A stretch of DNA of 26,210 nucleotides, taken from an uncultured Clostridia bacterium. GTDB lineage: Bacteria > Bacillota > Clostridia > Christensenellales > QALW01. Shown here one piece after another: positions 6,931 to 15,240 of the stretch; positions within the stretch are counted from its first letter, which is position 1; the number at the start of each line of letters is the position of its first letter. The DNA lies in assembly GCA_934434555.1 (NCBI GenBank), contig CAKRZX010000028.1, positions 1 to 26,210 on the forward strand, read 5' to 3'. Below the pieces are notes generated by a model. That model was given only the letters and a program-made list of their open reading frames with translations, was not told the origin of the DNA and did no database searches. Made by a program: the position numbers and the translations under genes.

Positions 6931-9078
6931 CTATACTTCAAGCGTATGTTCGCCCTTTTCAAGATTTTCCCGTCTGCCGTCGGGGTGGACGAATTCACAG
7001 GGGAAATCAATGTTCGCTTTAAGGTAGAGTTTTGCGCCCGCGCGGGTATATTCAGCCGAAATTCTGCCGCGCACGGTATCAACAAATCCCGAAACCGAAT
7101 TAAGCGTCCCCGGCACTTTCGGGCAGATAACGGTATCTGCGTACCCGAAAGAATTTTCCTTTTGTTTTATGCCCAAAATGTCCTCAAACAGGCACTCGGT
7201 AACGCTTCCGAACATGGGATGGCTGTGGGAGCGGGATTTCCCCCAATATTCCCAAAGCGTAGTTGCGCCGTCCTTTTTCCACTTACCGAACCCGTGGGGA
7301 TCATCTGCCGTAAGAAGGCTGAATGCCAAGTCCTTTTCGCCGTACTCAAACAAAAGTTTCGTTACAAGTTCCGTTCCGAAAATGCCCGTATCGTAACAGG
7401 GATTTTCGCGGTAATGGCTGATAAAGTTCTTTTTTGTGCGTTCGTCGCCCAAGCCGATACTGAGTGCGAAAGCGTTTGCGCCCTGAACGTTTCCCACAAA
7501 ATTGCCGTCCCAAGGATTGAAATATGCGGCTGTAATTGCTTTTTTGCGCTTTTCCGCACGCTCATAAAATGCGGGAATATCCTCTTCTTTACCGATATGC
7601 GCGGCAATGGAAGCGGCAAGATTAAGCGCACGCACATAGAAAATATTATTCACGAACGGCGCGGGAAGTATCACCCTGAACGGGGTGCACCATTCGCCAA
7701 GACACCACTCGCCCGCACGGTCGCTTGTTACAAGCATATTTTCGCTGTGGGCTTCAAGATAATCAAAATACTTTTTCATCTGCGGGTAAAGTTCGCGGGC
7801 AAAAGTCACATCGCCGTAGTGCTTCCAGTAATGATACGGCACGGTAACTATTGCCGAACCCCAGCCGCCGGGACCGCCCCCGGAATGGGTATAGGGCGCG
7901 GTGTACTGGACGTGCCCCGAAAACCTGTCCTGACAGTCGGATATGTCCCCTATCCACTTTTTATAGAATCTGCCGCAGGAATCGGGTTCAAACACAGTCA
8001 TTGCGGCATTTGCGCAAAGCTGTCCGTCGCCGGTATATCCACGGCGCTCTATCTGCGGGCAGTCCGACGGAATACCCGCGTGCATATTGCACAGTTGCGT
8101 ATTGAGATAGGTTTTGTAAATCCAGTCAAGGGTGGAATTATCCGATGAAAATCCCGACCCGCATTTAACATCGGCGTGAATTTTGCATACGTCCGCAACC
8201 TTTGCGTTGCCCGAAACGGAAAAATATCTGAATCCTATCCAGCAAAACAAGGGGCAAAGAATCTGCCCTGCTTTTTTGGAAACAAAGGTCAGTTTCTGCC
8301 CGTAGCCGTGAAGCGTGTCAAGCCCGCCGACGGCGTTAAGTTCTTCGGAAAACTCTACCGTTATAACACCTTTGTCGGTGGATTCAAGCACGGGATATCC
8401 CGAAATATTCTCGCCCGCGTCGTAAAGTCTGGCGCCCTTGATTTCGCGCAGAAACATAAACTGCATATGCTCCCGAACTTTGTCAAGAGGGCAGTCGGAA
8501 AACATAAATTCGGTTTCGGGCGTGGGTGAAAACGCGGTATTCCGCCATGCGGAATCGTCAAATTCCGCCGAAAGGCAGTTTTCGTCCCAAAAGGAAAAAT
8601 CGTGAGTTTCGCTGCCCGTAAACACGCTTTCGGTAACAAACGAGGGCGCCCATTTTACGTCTGAATCGCTGTAAAACATTTCGTTTCCCGCTTTAAGGCA
8701 AAAACGCAGTTTTTTTGCGCCATAGGGTTTTTCCATCGGAACGCCCGTATACCAGCCGTTGCCGAGGATTACCGCAAGCACGTTTTTACCCGGTTTTAAG
8801 TATCTGCTTACATCGATTCTGTGAACATATGTTCGTGTGCCCATTTGTTCATTAGTAGGATAATTTCTATCCTCGAAGTTAGAATTGAGGGGAAGCATTA
8901 AATCTTCGCCTACGCGGACGCCGTTAATAAACATCACGAATCCGCCGAAGCCGACTATCCGCAGTCCCGCAGTTTGCGGCACTTCGTCAAGAAAAAATTT
9001 CTTCCGCATTACGGGACAGGCGTCGCGGGACTGCGCCTCAATCCAATGTCCCCTTTCAAAAATCTCAAAATCAGTCAT
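6931..9078 (-). CDS. Alpha-L-rhamnosidase, GH78 family, cytoplasmic
   Basis: The enzyme should hydrolyse terminal alpha-L-rhamnose from oligosaccharides or plant glycosides by inversion. It has 715 residues, shorter than many GH78 enzymes (often 850-1000), with a single N-terminal beta-sandwich region (1-~310) and an (alpha/alpha)6 barrel (~310-640). The signature DCPQIERRGYTGDGQ (339-353) supplies Asp339, Glu344 and Asp351, whose spacing matches the acidic residues I recall for Bacillus RhaB. The second catalytic segment is ATTLWEYWG (605-613, Glu610), followed by SHSHPMFGS (617-625). No signal peptide is present, so imported small glycosides or oligosaccharides are the likely substrates. 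The start overlaps the end of the WbsX-like gene by 8 bp (translational coupling). A neighbouring fucO gene fits rhamnose catabolism. Exact linkage and aglycone are unknown. Confidence 0.9.
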   Translation of the reverse strand: MTDFEIFERGHWIEAQSRDACPVMRKKFFLDEVPQTAGLRIVGFGGFVMFINGVRVGEDLMLPLNSNFEDRNYPTNEQMGTRTYVHRIDVSRYLKPGKNVLAVILGNGWYTGVPMEKPYGAKKLRFCLKAGNEMFYSDSDVKWAPSFVTESVFTGSETHDFSFWDENCLSAEFDDSAWRNTAFSPTPETEFMFSDCPLDKVREHMQFMFLREIKGARLYDAGENISGYPVLESTDKGVITVEFSEELNAVGGLDTLHGYGQKLTFVSKKAGQILCPLFCWIGFRYFSVSGNAKVADVCKIHADVKCGSGFSSDNSTLDWIYKTYLNTQLCNMHAGIPSDCPQIERRGYTGDGQLCANAAMTVFEPDSCGRFYKKWIGDISDCQDRFSGHVQYTAPYTHSGGGPGGWGSAIVTVPYHYWKHYGDVTFARELYPQMKKYFDYLEAHSENMLVTSDRAGEWCLGEWCTPFRVILPAPFVNNIFYVRALNLAASIAAHIGKEEDIPAFYERAEKRKKAITAAYFNPWDGNFVGNVQGANAFALSIGLGDERTKKNFISHYRENPCYDTGIFGTELVTKLLFEYGEKDLAFSLLTADDPHGFGKWKKDGATTLWEYWGKSRSHSHPMFGSVTECLFEDILGIKQKENSFGYADTVICPKVPGTLNSVSGFVDTVRGRISAEYTRAGAKLYLKANIDFPCEFVHPDGRRENLEKGEHTLEV

Positions 9079-10207
9079 TGTCGGTTCCGAACACTTTCTT
9101 TATTTTTTCAAGATATGCAAACCCGTTTACGGTGTCGGGTTCAAGGTAACTGCCCTCTGTCCACTCGTTCCACGCGTTCACGGTTAAAATTCTGTCTTTT
9201 TCCGCGCGGGGTGCAAGATAATCCTTTATTCCTTGCAGTTGGTCCTCAAACTGCCGGGGCGAAATCTCCATTATTCCCGTAAAAGGATACGGTCCGTGAG
9301 CGAAAATATCGCTTTGCACCGTGCGGGGCGACGGATCCCAGCTCATAGTTGCGTTGGGATAGTACGGCACCGTAAGCGTTTTTTGGTTCTTTTCAAAATC
9401 GGCAAACACCTTTTCTTTCATTTTTCCGTAGTCCTGTTTGGGGAAATCAAGTCCCTTATGATGAGCCCACACGTAACTTGTTGCGGAATCAAGACTTAAA
9501 AACTCCAACTGTTTTTCGGGCGAAAGCAGAATATTTTCGCATTGCAGAACCTTAACGTTAAACAAAATCGCGTTTATGTGCAGTTCGCCCAAGCCCGCAT
9601 TGCGCACGCGCTTACGGAAATCTTCGAGAACGCGCCTTGTATTCTCAACGCCGCCAAGGCCGTCGATAAGCGTTGAAAGTTCATAAACCGAAAAGTACAG
9701 TTTGCCGTCAACCCGCCAGTAAGAGGGGTGCGAAAAATACTTTTCTATGCAGTAATCGGTTACGGAAACGAAAGTTTTTTCGTCAACAAAGCCGTCAAGC
9801 AAATACTCCGCCGGAGTATTCGCCCGTGCGGGCATATTGTTGTCCCAGTGCCGGTGATTTGCAAACATCAGCGCAAATTTGATTTTGCCGCTGTTCTTCG
9901 CGCCGAAAAATCCCTTTTCAAGGCACGTTTGCAAAAACGGCTTGTTTTCAAACCAGTACCAGTCAAAAAGAAAGCAGTCCACGCCGTATTCTTTTGCCGC
10001 GGCGATTTTCTTCTCAAACACCGCCGGGTCCGCTTCGTCCTCATATCCCCACAGGGGAACTTTGGGCTGATTATGCCCCTCAAACCTCGGCATTGCGCAT
10101 TTGAGCACATTCCACTCCGTCCAGCCCCTGCCGTGATGTTTCTCGTTTGTTTCGTCTTTATGCCAGTTGGGAAAGTAGTATGCCGCCACACTGTATCCGT
10201 TTGCCAT
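9071..10207 (-). CDS. WbsX-like / GH99-like glycan-active protein
   Basis: This 378-residue protein shows the WbsX family signatures: AAYYFPNWH near the N-terminus (8-16), GWTEWNVLKCA (28-38), DCFLFDWYWFEN (76-87) and the C-terminal AWNEWTEGSYLEPD. The family was first annotated as glycosyltransferases from O-antigen clusters, but its TIM-barrel fold is related to GH99 endo-mannosidases and many members sit in polysaccharide-use loci. Here the absence of a signal peptide and the 8-bp overlap with a GH78 rhamnosidase favour a hydrolase acting in the cytoplasm on the same imported glycan; the linkage is unknown. ATG 10207 is preceded by GAGGTG 5-6 nt upstream and a near-consensus promoter, making it the first gene of the operon. 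Confidence 0.87.
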   Translation of the reverse strand: MANGYSVAAYYFPNWHKDETNEKHHGRGWTEWNVLKCAMPRFEGHNQPKVPLWGYEDEADPAVFEKKIAAAKEYGVDCFLFDWYWFENKPFLQTCLEKGFFGAKNSGKIKFALMFANHRHWDNNMPARANTPAEYLLDGFVDEKTFVSVTDYCIEKYFSHPSYWRVDGKLYFSVYELSTLIDGLGGVENTRRVLEDFRKRVRNAGLGELHINAILFNVKVLQCENILLSPEKQLEFLSLDSATSYVWAHHKGLDFPKQDYGKMKEKVFADFEKNQKTLTVPYYPNATMSWDPSPRTVQSDIFAHGPYPFTGIMEISPRQFEDQLQGIKDYLAPRAEKDRILTVNAWNEWTEGSYLEPDTVNGFAYLEKIKKVFGTDND

Positions 10208-10234
10208 AATTCACCTCATAAAAATTTTTTTATC

Positions 10235-10263
10235 ATTATAACATTTTCGATTGTGAATGTAAA
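10235..10263 (-). promoter_or_regulatory. Promoter of the WbsX-GH78 operon
   Basis: On the minus strand TTTACA (10258-10263), 17-bp spacer and TATAAT (10235-10240) lie about 28 bp before the start codon, back to back with the rightward promoter of the lipoprotein gene. Confidence 0.8.
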
Positions 10264-10315
10264 CAGCGTTTTTTATATTTTTTGTTAATTTCAAAGAAAC
10301 AAACATATAAACCTC

Positions 10316-10344
10316 TTGCGCAAACCGCCGAAAAATGGTATTAT
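10316..10344 (+). promoter_or_regulatory. Promoter of the DUF4038 lipoprotein gene
   Basis: TTGCGC (10316-10321), 17-bp spacer and TATTAT (10339-10344) precede a GGAGG ribosome binding site (10368-10372) and the ATG at 10380. The 10208-10379 gap is shared with the divergent operon, so one regulator could control both. Confidence 0.65.
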
Positions 10345-10379
10345 AGATAAGCAAGAAAAAAATTTACGGAGGAATTGAT

Positions 10380-12281
10380 ATGAAAAGAATTCTATCTCTC
10401 GTGCTTGCGGGTGTGCTTTGCGTTTCCGCGGCGGCAGGTCTTACGGCCTGTAAGGACAACACTGTTACCCCCGGCGGAGATAACGCTACCGACGCCCCCA
10501 AGGCAACGGATGCCGCTACACCCGTCCCCACCCCCGCAGGTCCGGACATTGACCCGTCAAGCGTAGACGCAATTACGGAAACCTGGGTTGCTACCGAACT
10601 TACGTTCAATTCCACAAAGGAATACGCTTCCCGTGCCGACCGCGGCGACTCCAAGAAAATGTCAATGGCCGAACAGGCAACGGTTATACTTGACGTTACA
10701 TTTACCTGTGACGACGGCACTTCCCTTACCGTTCCCGCATTCTGGGACGGTGGAAACGTATTTAAGGTTCGTTTTGCCCCCACTAAATACGGTGTATGGT
10801 CTTATACTACCAAATGCGATACCGACGATTCCCTTAACGGTCTTACCGGTAAAGTCGGTGCAAACTCCTATAAAGGTAATCTTGACATTTACAAGCACGG
10901 CTTTGTAACCGTAAAAGAGGGCAACAAATACTTTACCTACGACGACGGCACACCGTTCTTCTATCTGGGCGACACCCATTGGAGTATGTGTTCCGAGGAA
11001 ATCGATTCTCCCGGTACGGCCGGCAAAAATGCGGGTCTGCCCAGCCACTTCCAGTATATTGTTGACAAGCGTGTTTCTCAGGGCTTTACCGTTTACCAGT
11101 CAGAGCCTATCGGTATGAAATTCAACCTTACTGACGGTCTGACAAGTGCCGATATCAAATATTTCAAAGAAACGGACAGATATTATCAGTACATTGCCGA
11201 AAAGGGTCTTGTTCATGCAAATGCGCAGTTCTTCTTTGCAAGTGCGCTTACCAAAAGGAACATTGACGACCCCGAATATCTTGAACTTATCTCCCGTTAC
11301 TGGGTTGCCCGTTTCGGCGCTTATCCCGTAATGTGGACGCTTGCACAGGAAATCGACAACGACTTCTACAATGAGCGCGGCGACCAAAAAATCTATACAT
11401 TTAAGGACAATCCGTGGGTAAAAATTGCCGAGTACAACCATAAATATGATGCTTATTCACACCCCCTTACGGGACACCAGGAAAACACGGGTATGACCAC
11501 CGTTACAGGCAAAGGCACAAGCAAGGGCGGTACACTTACCCCCTCCGGCGGCGGAATTTCGGCATTCTTCTCAAAGGAAGTTACCGAGGCGACAGGTCAC
11601 AACTGGTGGGGTGCACAGTGGTCACCTTCTCTTAATTCACAGGGCAGCGACGCTGTACCCAAAGATTACTGGGCTTCACCCAAAGTTGCAATAAACTATG
11701 AAAGCAGATACTGCTATCTTTGGACCAAGAACTTCGGTGCCCGCGCACAGGGTTGGATTTCACTGCTTAACGGCTTTATGGGCTGCGGCTACGGCGCTAT
11801 TGATATATGGCTCTACAACAGCACATATGATGTAAACACTGAATCCAATGACGGTATTGAGAAAATCACTCCCGCAGACAAGAGAACGAGTTGGACCGAG
11901 GCTATCGAATTTGAATCGGGCTACCAGGCGGGCTATTTAAGATACTTTATGCAGCAGATTGAATGGTGGAAACTTGTTCCCGACTTCAACGATAAAGTTT
12001 CGTTTATGCCCTCGTCAACCGAAACTTTCTACACCTGTGCTACAATCGGAAGCGACACTTATGTTGTTTACTTCTACAACAAGACCACTTCTACCGGCAA
12101 AATCTGCAATATGATTGAAAATGCCGAGTACAATGCACGGTGGTTCAATCCCCGCTCCTGCGACTTTGTTGATATCGGAACCGTTAAGGCGACGGAGACA
12201 AGCCAAAAAGGCACACCTGCCTACTCTGCCCCCGAAAAACCGGATGCTGAGGACTGGGTACTGATTCTTACAAAGAAATAA
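10380..12281 (+). CDS. Secreted lipoprotein glycoside hydrolase, DUF5060 + DUF4038 (apiosidase-like)
   Basis: The protein has 633 residues. A lipoprotein signal peptide ends at the lipobox LTAC (Cys24) and is followed by a Thr/Pro/Ala-rich linker (~25-62), so it is tethered outside the membrane. A DUF5060 beta-sandwich comes next (~65-165: ETWVATELTF, FWDGG, RFAPTKYGVWSY). A DUF4038-type TIM barrel follows (~170-530) with FYLGDTHW (194-201) and the likely catalytic strand VMWTLAQEIDND (Glu324), then a small C-terminal sandwich. DUF4038 includes the GH140 apiosidase that removes apiose from rhamnogalacturonan II, but many members have other or unknown specificities. ATG 10380 follows GGAGG by 7 nt. 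The gene is single, with its own terminator, and divergent from the WbsX-GH78 operon. It probably trims a plant glycan outside the cell; the bond cut is not known. Confidence 0.87.
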   Translation: MKRILSLVLAGVLCVSAAAGLTACKDNTVTPGGDNATDAPKATDAATPVPTPAGPDIDPSSVDAITETWVATELTFNSTKEYASRADRGDSKKMSMAEQATVILDVTFTCDDGTSLTVPAFWDGGNVFKVRFAPTKYGVWSYTTKCDTDDSLNGLTGKVGANSYKGNLDIYKHGFVTVKEGNKYFTYDDGTPFFYLGDTHWSMCSEEIDSPGTAGKNAGLPSHFQYIVDKRVSQGFTVYQSEPIGMKFNLTDGLTSADIKYFKETDRYYQYIAEKGLVHANAQFFFASALTKRNIDDPEYLELISRYWVARFGAYPVMWTLAQEIDNDFYNERGDQKIYTFKDNPWVKIAEYNHKYDAYSHPLTGHQENTGMTTVTGKGTSKGGTLTPSGGGISAFFSKEVTEATGHNWWGAQWSPSLNSQGSDAVPKDYWASPKVAINYESRYCYLWTKNFGARAQGWISLLNGFMGCGYGAIDIWLYNSTYDVNTESNDGIEKITPADKRTSWTEAIEFESGYQAGYLRYFMQQIEWWKLVPDFNDKVSFMPSSTETFYTCATIGSDTYVVYFYNKTTSTGKICNMIENAEYNARWFNPRSCDFVDIGTVKATETSQKGTPAYSAPEKPDAEDWVLILTKK

Positions 12282-12291
12282 TCTTTCTTTT

Positions 12292-12323
12292 ACGGACGCG
12301 CAAAAAAACGCGTCCGTTTTTTT
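12292..12323 (+). terminator. Terminator of the DUF4038 lipoprotein gene
   Basis: A perfect 9-bp GC-rich stem, ACGGACGCG (12292-12300) with CGCGTCCGT (12309-12317), an A-rich loop and a run of seven T. Confidence 0.92.
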
Positions 12324-12330
12324 GTACCTG

Positions 12331-12359
12331 TTGATTTTTTTGAAAAAATGCGGTAAAAT
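12331..12359 (+). promoter_or_regulatory. Promoter of the AraC-family regulator gene
   Basis: TTGATT (12331-12336), 17-bp spacer and TAAAAT (12354-12359). The predicted transcription start (about 12366) falls right at the ribosome binding site, giving a leader of only about a dozen bases. Confidence 0.65.
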
Positions 12360-12377
12360 AAGCGCGGGGTGATTTGT

Positions 12378-13187
12378 TTGTCTTACGGTATAACTTTTGA
12401 GGACCACGCCGAATATATGCACGTGGTGCCCGCCATATATCACAGGGATTACTGCGATAAAAACAGCATGTCTTATCTTCATATGCACGAAAATATAGAG
12501 ATTTTGCGCGTAACTAAGGGAACGGGCAGTTTTCTTTGCGGCAACGAATATGTTCCCGCAAAGGAAAAGGACATTGTTGTTATTAACTCAAATATGCTTC
12601 ACGGCTCCGTTTCGGAAACGGGTATCACTTACGACTGCTTTATTCCCGACCGAAAATTCCTTCTTGAAAACGGCGCCGATACAAATGCTCTGCTTTTTTC
12701 GCGCCTGATTAAAGACGACGCTATTCTTGATTCCGCCTTTGATGAGATTCACCGCGTGTTTGATAAAAAGGGCGAGTTTTTCTCTCTCCGTGTTTCCGCG
12801 CTTACCCTTTCTGTTGTTTCCCGCCTTTGCCTTAACTACTCTTCGCCCAAACTTTCCGAAACGAAAAATGACGGTATGACAAATGCGGTATCGTATATCC
12901 TTAAAAATATAACTTCCCACGTTTCGCTTGATGAAGCGGCAGCGGTTTCAGGGTACAGCAAATATCACTTTTTGCGCAAATTCAAGGCTTTTACCGGCAA
13001 AACGCCCGTTGACTTTATAAACTCGCAGCGCTGCGAGTACGCAAAAAATCTTCTTACAAACACGAATCTTTCCGTAAAACAGGTTGCCGATTCCGTGGGT
13101 TTTGAAAGCCATTCCTACTTTTCAAAGGTGTTTTCGTCGTTTCACGGCGTTTCCCCCGCCGAATATGCCCGAAAAGCGCGAAGATAG
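12378..13187 (+). CDS. AraC-family transcriptional regulator
   Basis: This is a sugar-type AraC regulator: an N-terminal cupin sensor (residues ~25-90 with YLHMHENIEIL and a later NSNMLHG) and a C-terminal double helix-turn-helix (~165-265: SLDEAAAVSGYSKYHFLRKFKAFTG, then LSVKQVADSVGFESHSYFSKVFSSFHGVSPAEY). I place the start at TTG 12378 because GGGGTGAT (12366-12373) lies just before it. A GTG in the same frame at 12369 would add three residues but has no ribosome binding site. The gene sits between the lipoprotein hydrolase and the three-gene sugar operon, whose promoter begins 34 bp after its stop, so it probably activates that operon and perhaps the divergent hydrolases. The inducer is unknown; a metabolite of the glycan is the natural guess. 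Confidence 0.93.
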   Translation: MSYGITFEDHAEYMHVVPAIYHRDYCDKNSMSYLHMHENIEILRVTKGTGSFLCGNEYVPAKEKDIVVINSNMLHGSVSETGITYDCFIPDRKFLLENGADTNALLFSRLIKDDAILDSAFDEIHRVFDKKGEFFSLRVSALTLSVVSRLCLNYSSPKLSETKNDGMTNAVSYILKNITSHVSLDEAAAVSGYSKYHFLRKFKAFTGKTPVDFINSQRCEYAKNLLTNTNLSVKQVADSVGFESHSYFSKVFSSFHGVSPAEYARKARR

Positions 13188-13223
13188 CAATATTTTTATA
13201 GTTTTCAGCAATTTTGGCTATTG
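13186..13223 (+). promoter_or_regulatory. Candidate AraC operator: AGCAAT direct repeats
   Basis: AGCAATATTTT (from 13186) and AGCAATTTTGG (from 13207) match at eight of the first nine bases and start 21 bp apart, two helical turns. They directly abut or overlap the -35 at 13221. AraC-family activators often bind such tandem sites next to the -35. The AT-rich setting makes chance similarity possible. Confidence 0.35.
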
Positions 13224-13249
13224 AAATATCAATATTTTTTTATTATAAT
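13221..13249 (+). promoter_or_regulatory. Promoter of the three-gene sugar operon
   Basis: TTGAAA (13221-13226), 17-bp spacer and TATAAT (13244-13249). The predicted start is near 13256 and the first ATG is at 13281. Confidence 0.8.
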
Positions 13250-13280
13250 ATCCTCACCAACAAAAAGGAGAGGATTTTTT

Positions 13281-14132
13281 ATGTACAGATTTCCCATAGG
13301 TGTAATGCTTGAATCTTTCCGCGAAGATACGGACAGTGCAATTAAAAGCGCCGCCAAAATAGGCGCACAGGGCATACAGATGTATGCCACGTCGGGCGAA
13401 CACGCACCCGAAAATATGAACGCACAGGCGCGCCGCGACCTGCTTAATAAGTTAAAGGACAACGGACTTAAATTTTCCGCGCTCTGCGGCGATTTGGGCA
13501 GACATTTTGACCGTCCCGAAACTAACGCCGATACAATAGAGCGCTCAAAGCGGATTCTTGATATGGCGCTTGATTTGGAAACGAATATCGTTACCACTCA
13601 CATAGGCGTTGTTCCCTCTGACGACACGAGCCCAAGATACAAAATAATGCAGGACACCTGCCGCACTCTGGCAGAGTATGCCGACAGTCTTAACGCCCAC
13701 TTTGCGGTTGAAACAGGTCCTGAGCCTGCAAAAACGTTAAAAAAATTCCTTGATTCCCTGTGTTCAACCGGTGTTGCGGTAAACCTTGACCCCGCAAACT
13801 TTGTTATGGTTACCGGCGACGACCCTGTTCAGGCGGTTTATACGCTTAAAGAATACATCGTTCACACCCATGCAAAGGACGGAATCAAACTTGTTGACGG
13901 CAACCCCGACTACATCTACGGTGTTGTTCACCCCGTACCCACCGAATTTGAAGGGATAGAATATTTCCGTGAAGTTCCCCTGGGCGAAGGTTCCGTTCCC
14001 TTTGAAAAATATCTTAACGCCCTTGACGACATAGGTTACAAAGGCTTCCTCACCATTGAGCGTGAGTGCGGCGACACACCTTATGACGATATTGATAAGG
14101 CCTGCAAATTTCTTAAAGCATTGGAGGGTTAA
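13281..14132 (+). CDS. Sugar phosphate isomerase/epimerase family protein (TIM barrel)
   Basis: A 283-residue member of the AP-endonuclease-2-like TIM-barrel superfamily (IolE/IolI/xylose-isomerase-like). Metal-site strands are visible in order: VTTHIGV, FAVETGPEP (Glu), NLDPANF (Asp), VHTHAKDG (His), and the C-terminal LTIERECG (Glu), plus the phosphate/sugar-loop motif PLGEGSVPF. The frame extends upstream to 13221, but the promoter lies there; ATG 13281 has AAGGAGAGGA just ahead, so that start is used. The first gene of an operon, it ends 4 nt before the dehydrogenase start. With that dehydrogenase it probably isomerises or eliminates a 3-keto or related sugar intermediate; the substrate is not deducible. 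Confidence 0.88.
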   Translation: MYRFPIGVMLESFREDTDSAIKSAAKIGAQGIQMYATSGEHAPENMNAQARRDLLNKLKDNGLKFSALCGDLGRHFDRPETNADTIERSKRILDMALDLETNIVTTHIGVVPSDDTSPRYKIMQDTCRTLAEYADSLNAHFAVETGPEPAKTLKKFLDSLCSTGVAVNLDPANFVMVTGDDPVQAVYTLKEYIVHTHAKDGIKLVDGNPDYIYGVVHPVPTEFEGIEYFREVPLGEGSVPFEKYLNALDDIGYKGFLTIERECGDTPYDDIDKACKFLKALEG

Positions 14133-14136
14133 TATA

Positions 14137-15240
14137 ATGAGCCACGAACCGGGTGCAGTAAAATTTGAAACAAAAGAAGAATATACGGGAAGAAAACTGC
14201 GTGTCGGCATTATAGGCGCAGGAGGAATAGCAAATGTTCACCTTGATGCATACGCTCAGGTTCCTCAGGTTGAAGTTGTTGCTATTTGCGATATTGACGA
14301 AAACCACCTTGCCCTTACCGCCGCCGCGCACGGGATAAAAAACACATACAATTCAATGGAAGAAATGATTGCCGCCGAAAGCCTTGATGCCGCTGATGTA
14401 TGCGTATGGAACTGCAATCATGCCAAATGCTCAATTTATGCCCTTGAACACGGGCTTAACGTACTTTGCGAAAAGCCCATGGCAATGAATGCCGCCGAGG
14501 CAGAAGCAATGCGCAGTGCCGCAGAAAAAGCGGGCAAGGTGCTTATGTTGGGCTTTGTGCTGCGTTTTTCAGCAGAAAACGACCTTATTACCGATTTCAG
14601 GGACGATATAGGCGACATTTACTACGCAAAAGCAACATATCTGCGCCGTCACGGTGCTCCCGGGGGCTGGTTCTGCGACAAGGCCCGCTCCGGCGGCGGT
14701 CCGGTTATTGATTTGGGCGTACACGTAATCGACCAGACCCGCTTCTTAATTGGTTCGCCCAAGCCCGTTTCGGTATTTGCGTCAACCTCATACAAGGTCG
14801 GTTTCCGTCCGGAACTTAAAAATCAATTCGGCTGGTCTCCGGTAAAAAGCAAATTCGACAACGGCATTGCCGATGTTGAGGATTTCGGCACGGCGCTTAT
14901 CCGCTACGACAACGGTGCTGTCGTGCTTTTGGAGGCAAGTTATTCCCTTAACGGCGAATCACGGAACGAAAAAGTGCTTTACGGCAAAAACGGCGGCATT
15001 GTTTTAAGTGACGCGGGAATCAAACTTTACACCCAAATGCACAACAGGCTTGTTGACATAACGCCCGTGCCCACCGGCGAAACGCAGAATATGTTCGTTG
15101 ACGAAATGGCGCATTTTGCTTCCTGCTGTCTTGACGGCGTTCCCTGCCGTGCCACAGCCGAGGACGGAATATGGGTTATGAAGATTCTTGACGCCGTTTA
15201 CGAATCCGCCCGCACGGGACACGAGGCAGAGATAAAATGA
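14137..15240 (+). CDS. Gfo/Idh/MocA family NAD(P)-dependent sugar dehydrogenase
   Basis: This 367-residue oxidoreductase has an N-terminal Rossmann fold with VGIIGAGGIANVHLDAY (GxGxxA-type dinucleotide motif), the family motif CEKPMA containing the catalytic lysine, and GGGPVIDLGVHVIDQTRF with the conserved Asp and His. The C-terminal domain is the alpha/beta substrate domain. Members oxidise a sugar, inositol or glycoside hydroxyl, often at C3. The frame is open further upstream, but ATG 14137 follows GGAGGGTT and lies 4 nt after the previous stop, so it is chosen. Its stop overlaps the next gene start (ATGA). A pairing of this family with AP-endonuclease-2-type barrels resembles oxidative glycoside-cleaving systems (see findings) as well as inositol-type pathways. 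Confidence 0.92.
   Translation: MSHEPGAVKFETKEEYTGRKLRVGIIGAGGIANVHLDAYAQVPQVEVVAICDIDENHLALTAAAHGIKNTYNSMEEMIAAESLDAADVCVWNCNHAKCSIYALEHGLNVLCEKPMAMNAAEAEAMRSAAEKAGKVLMLGFVLRFSAENDLITDFRDDIGDIYYAKATYLRRHGAPGGWFCDKARSGGGPVIDLGVHVIDQTRFLIGSPKPVSVFASTSYKVGFRPELKNQFGWSPVKSKFDNGIADVEDFGTALIRYDNGAVVLLEASYSLNGESRNEKVLYGKNGGIVLSDAGIKLYTQMHNRLVDITPVPTGETQNMFVDEMAHFASCCLDGVPCRATAEDGIWVMKILDAVYESARTGHEAEIK

Noticed and set aside
6883..8148. 421-codon rightward open frame opposite the GH78 gene
   Set aside because: Shadow of the rhamnosidase in a codon-biased GC-rich region; no recognisable domain, and it crosses the operon terminator.
10241..10300. Catabolite-repression (cre) site in the divergent hydrolase promoter region
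   Set aside because: A TGTAAACAGCG stretch resembles part of the cre consensus but does not match its dyad symmetry well enough.
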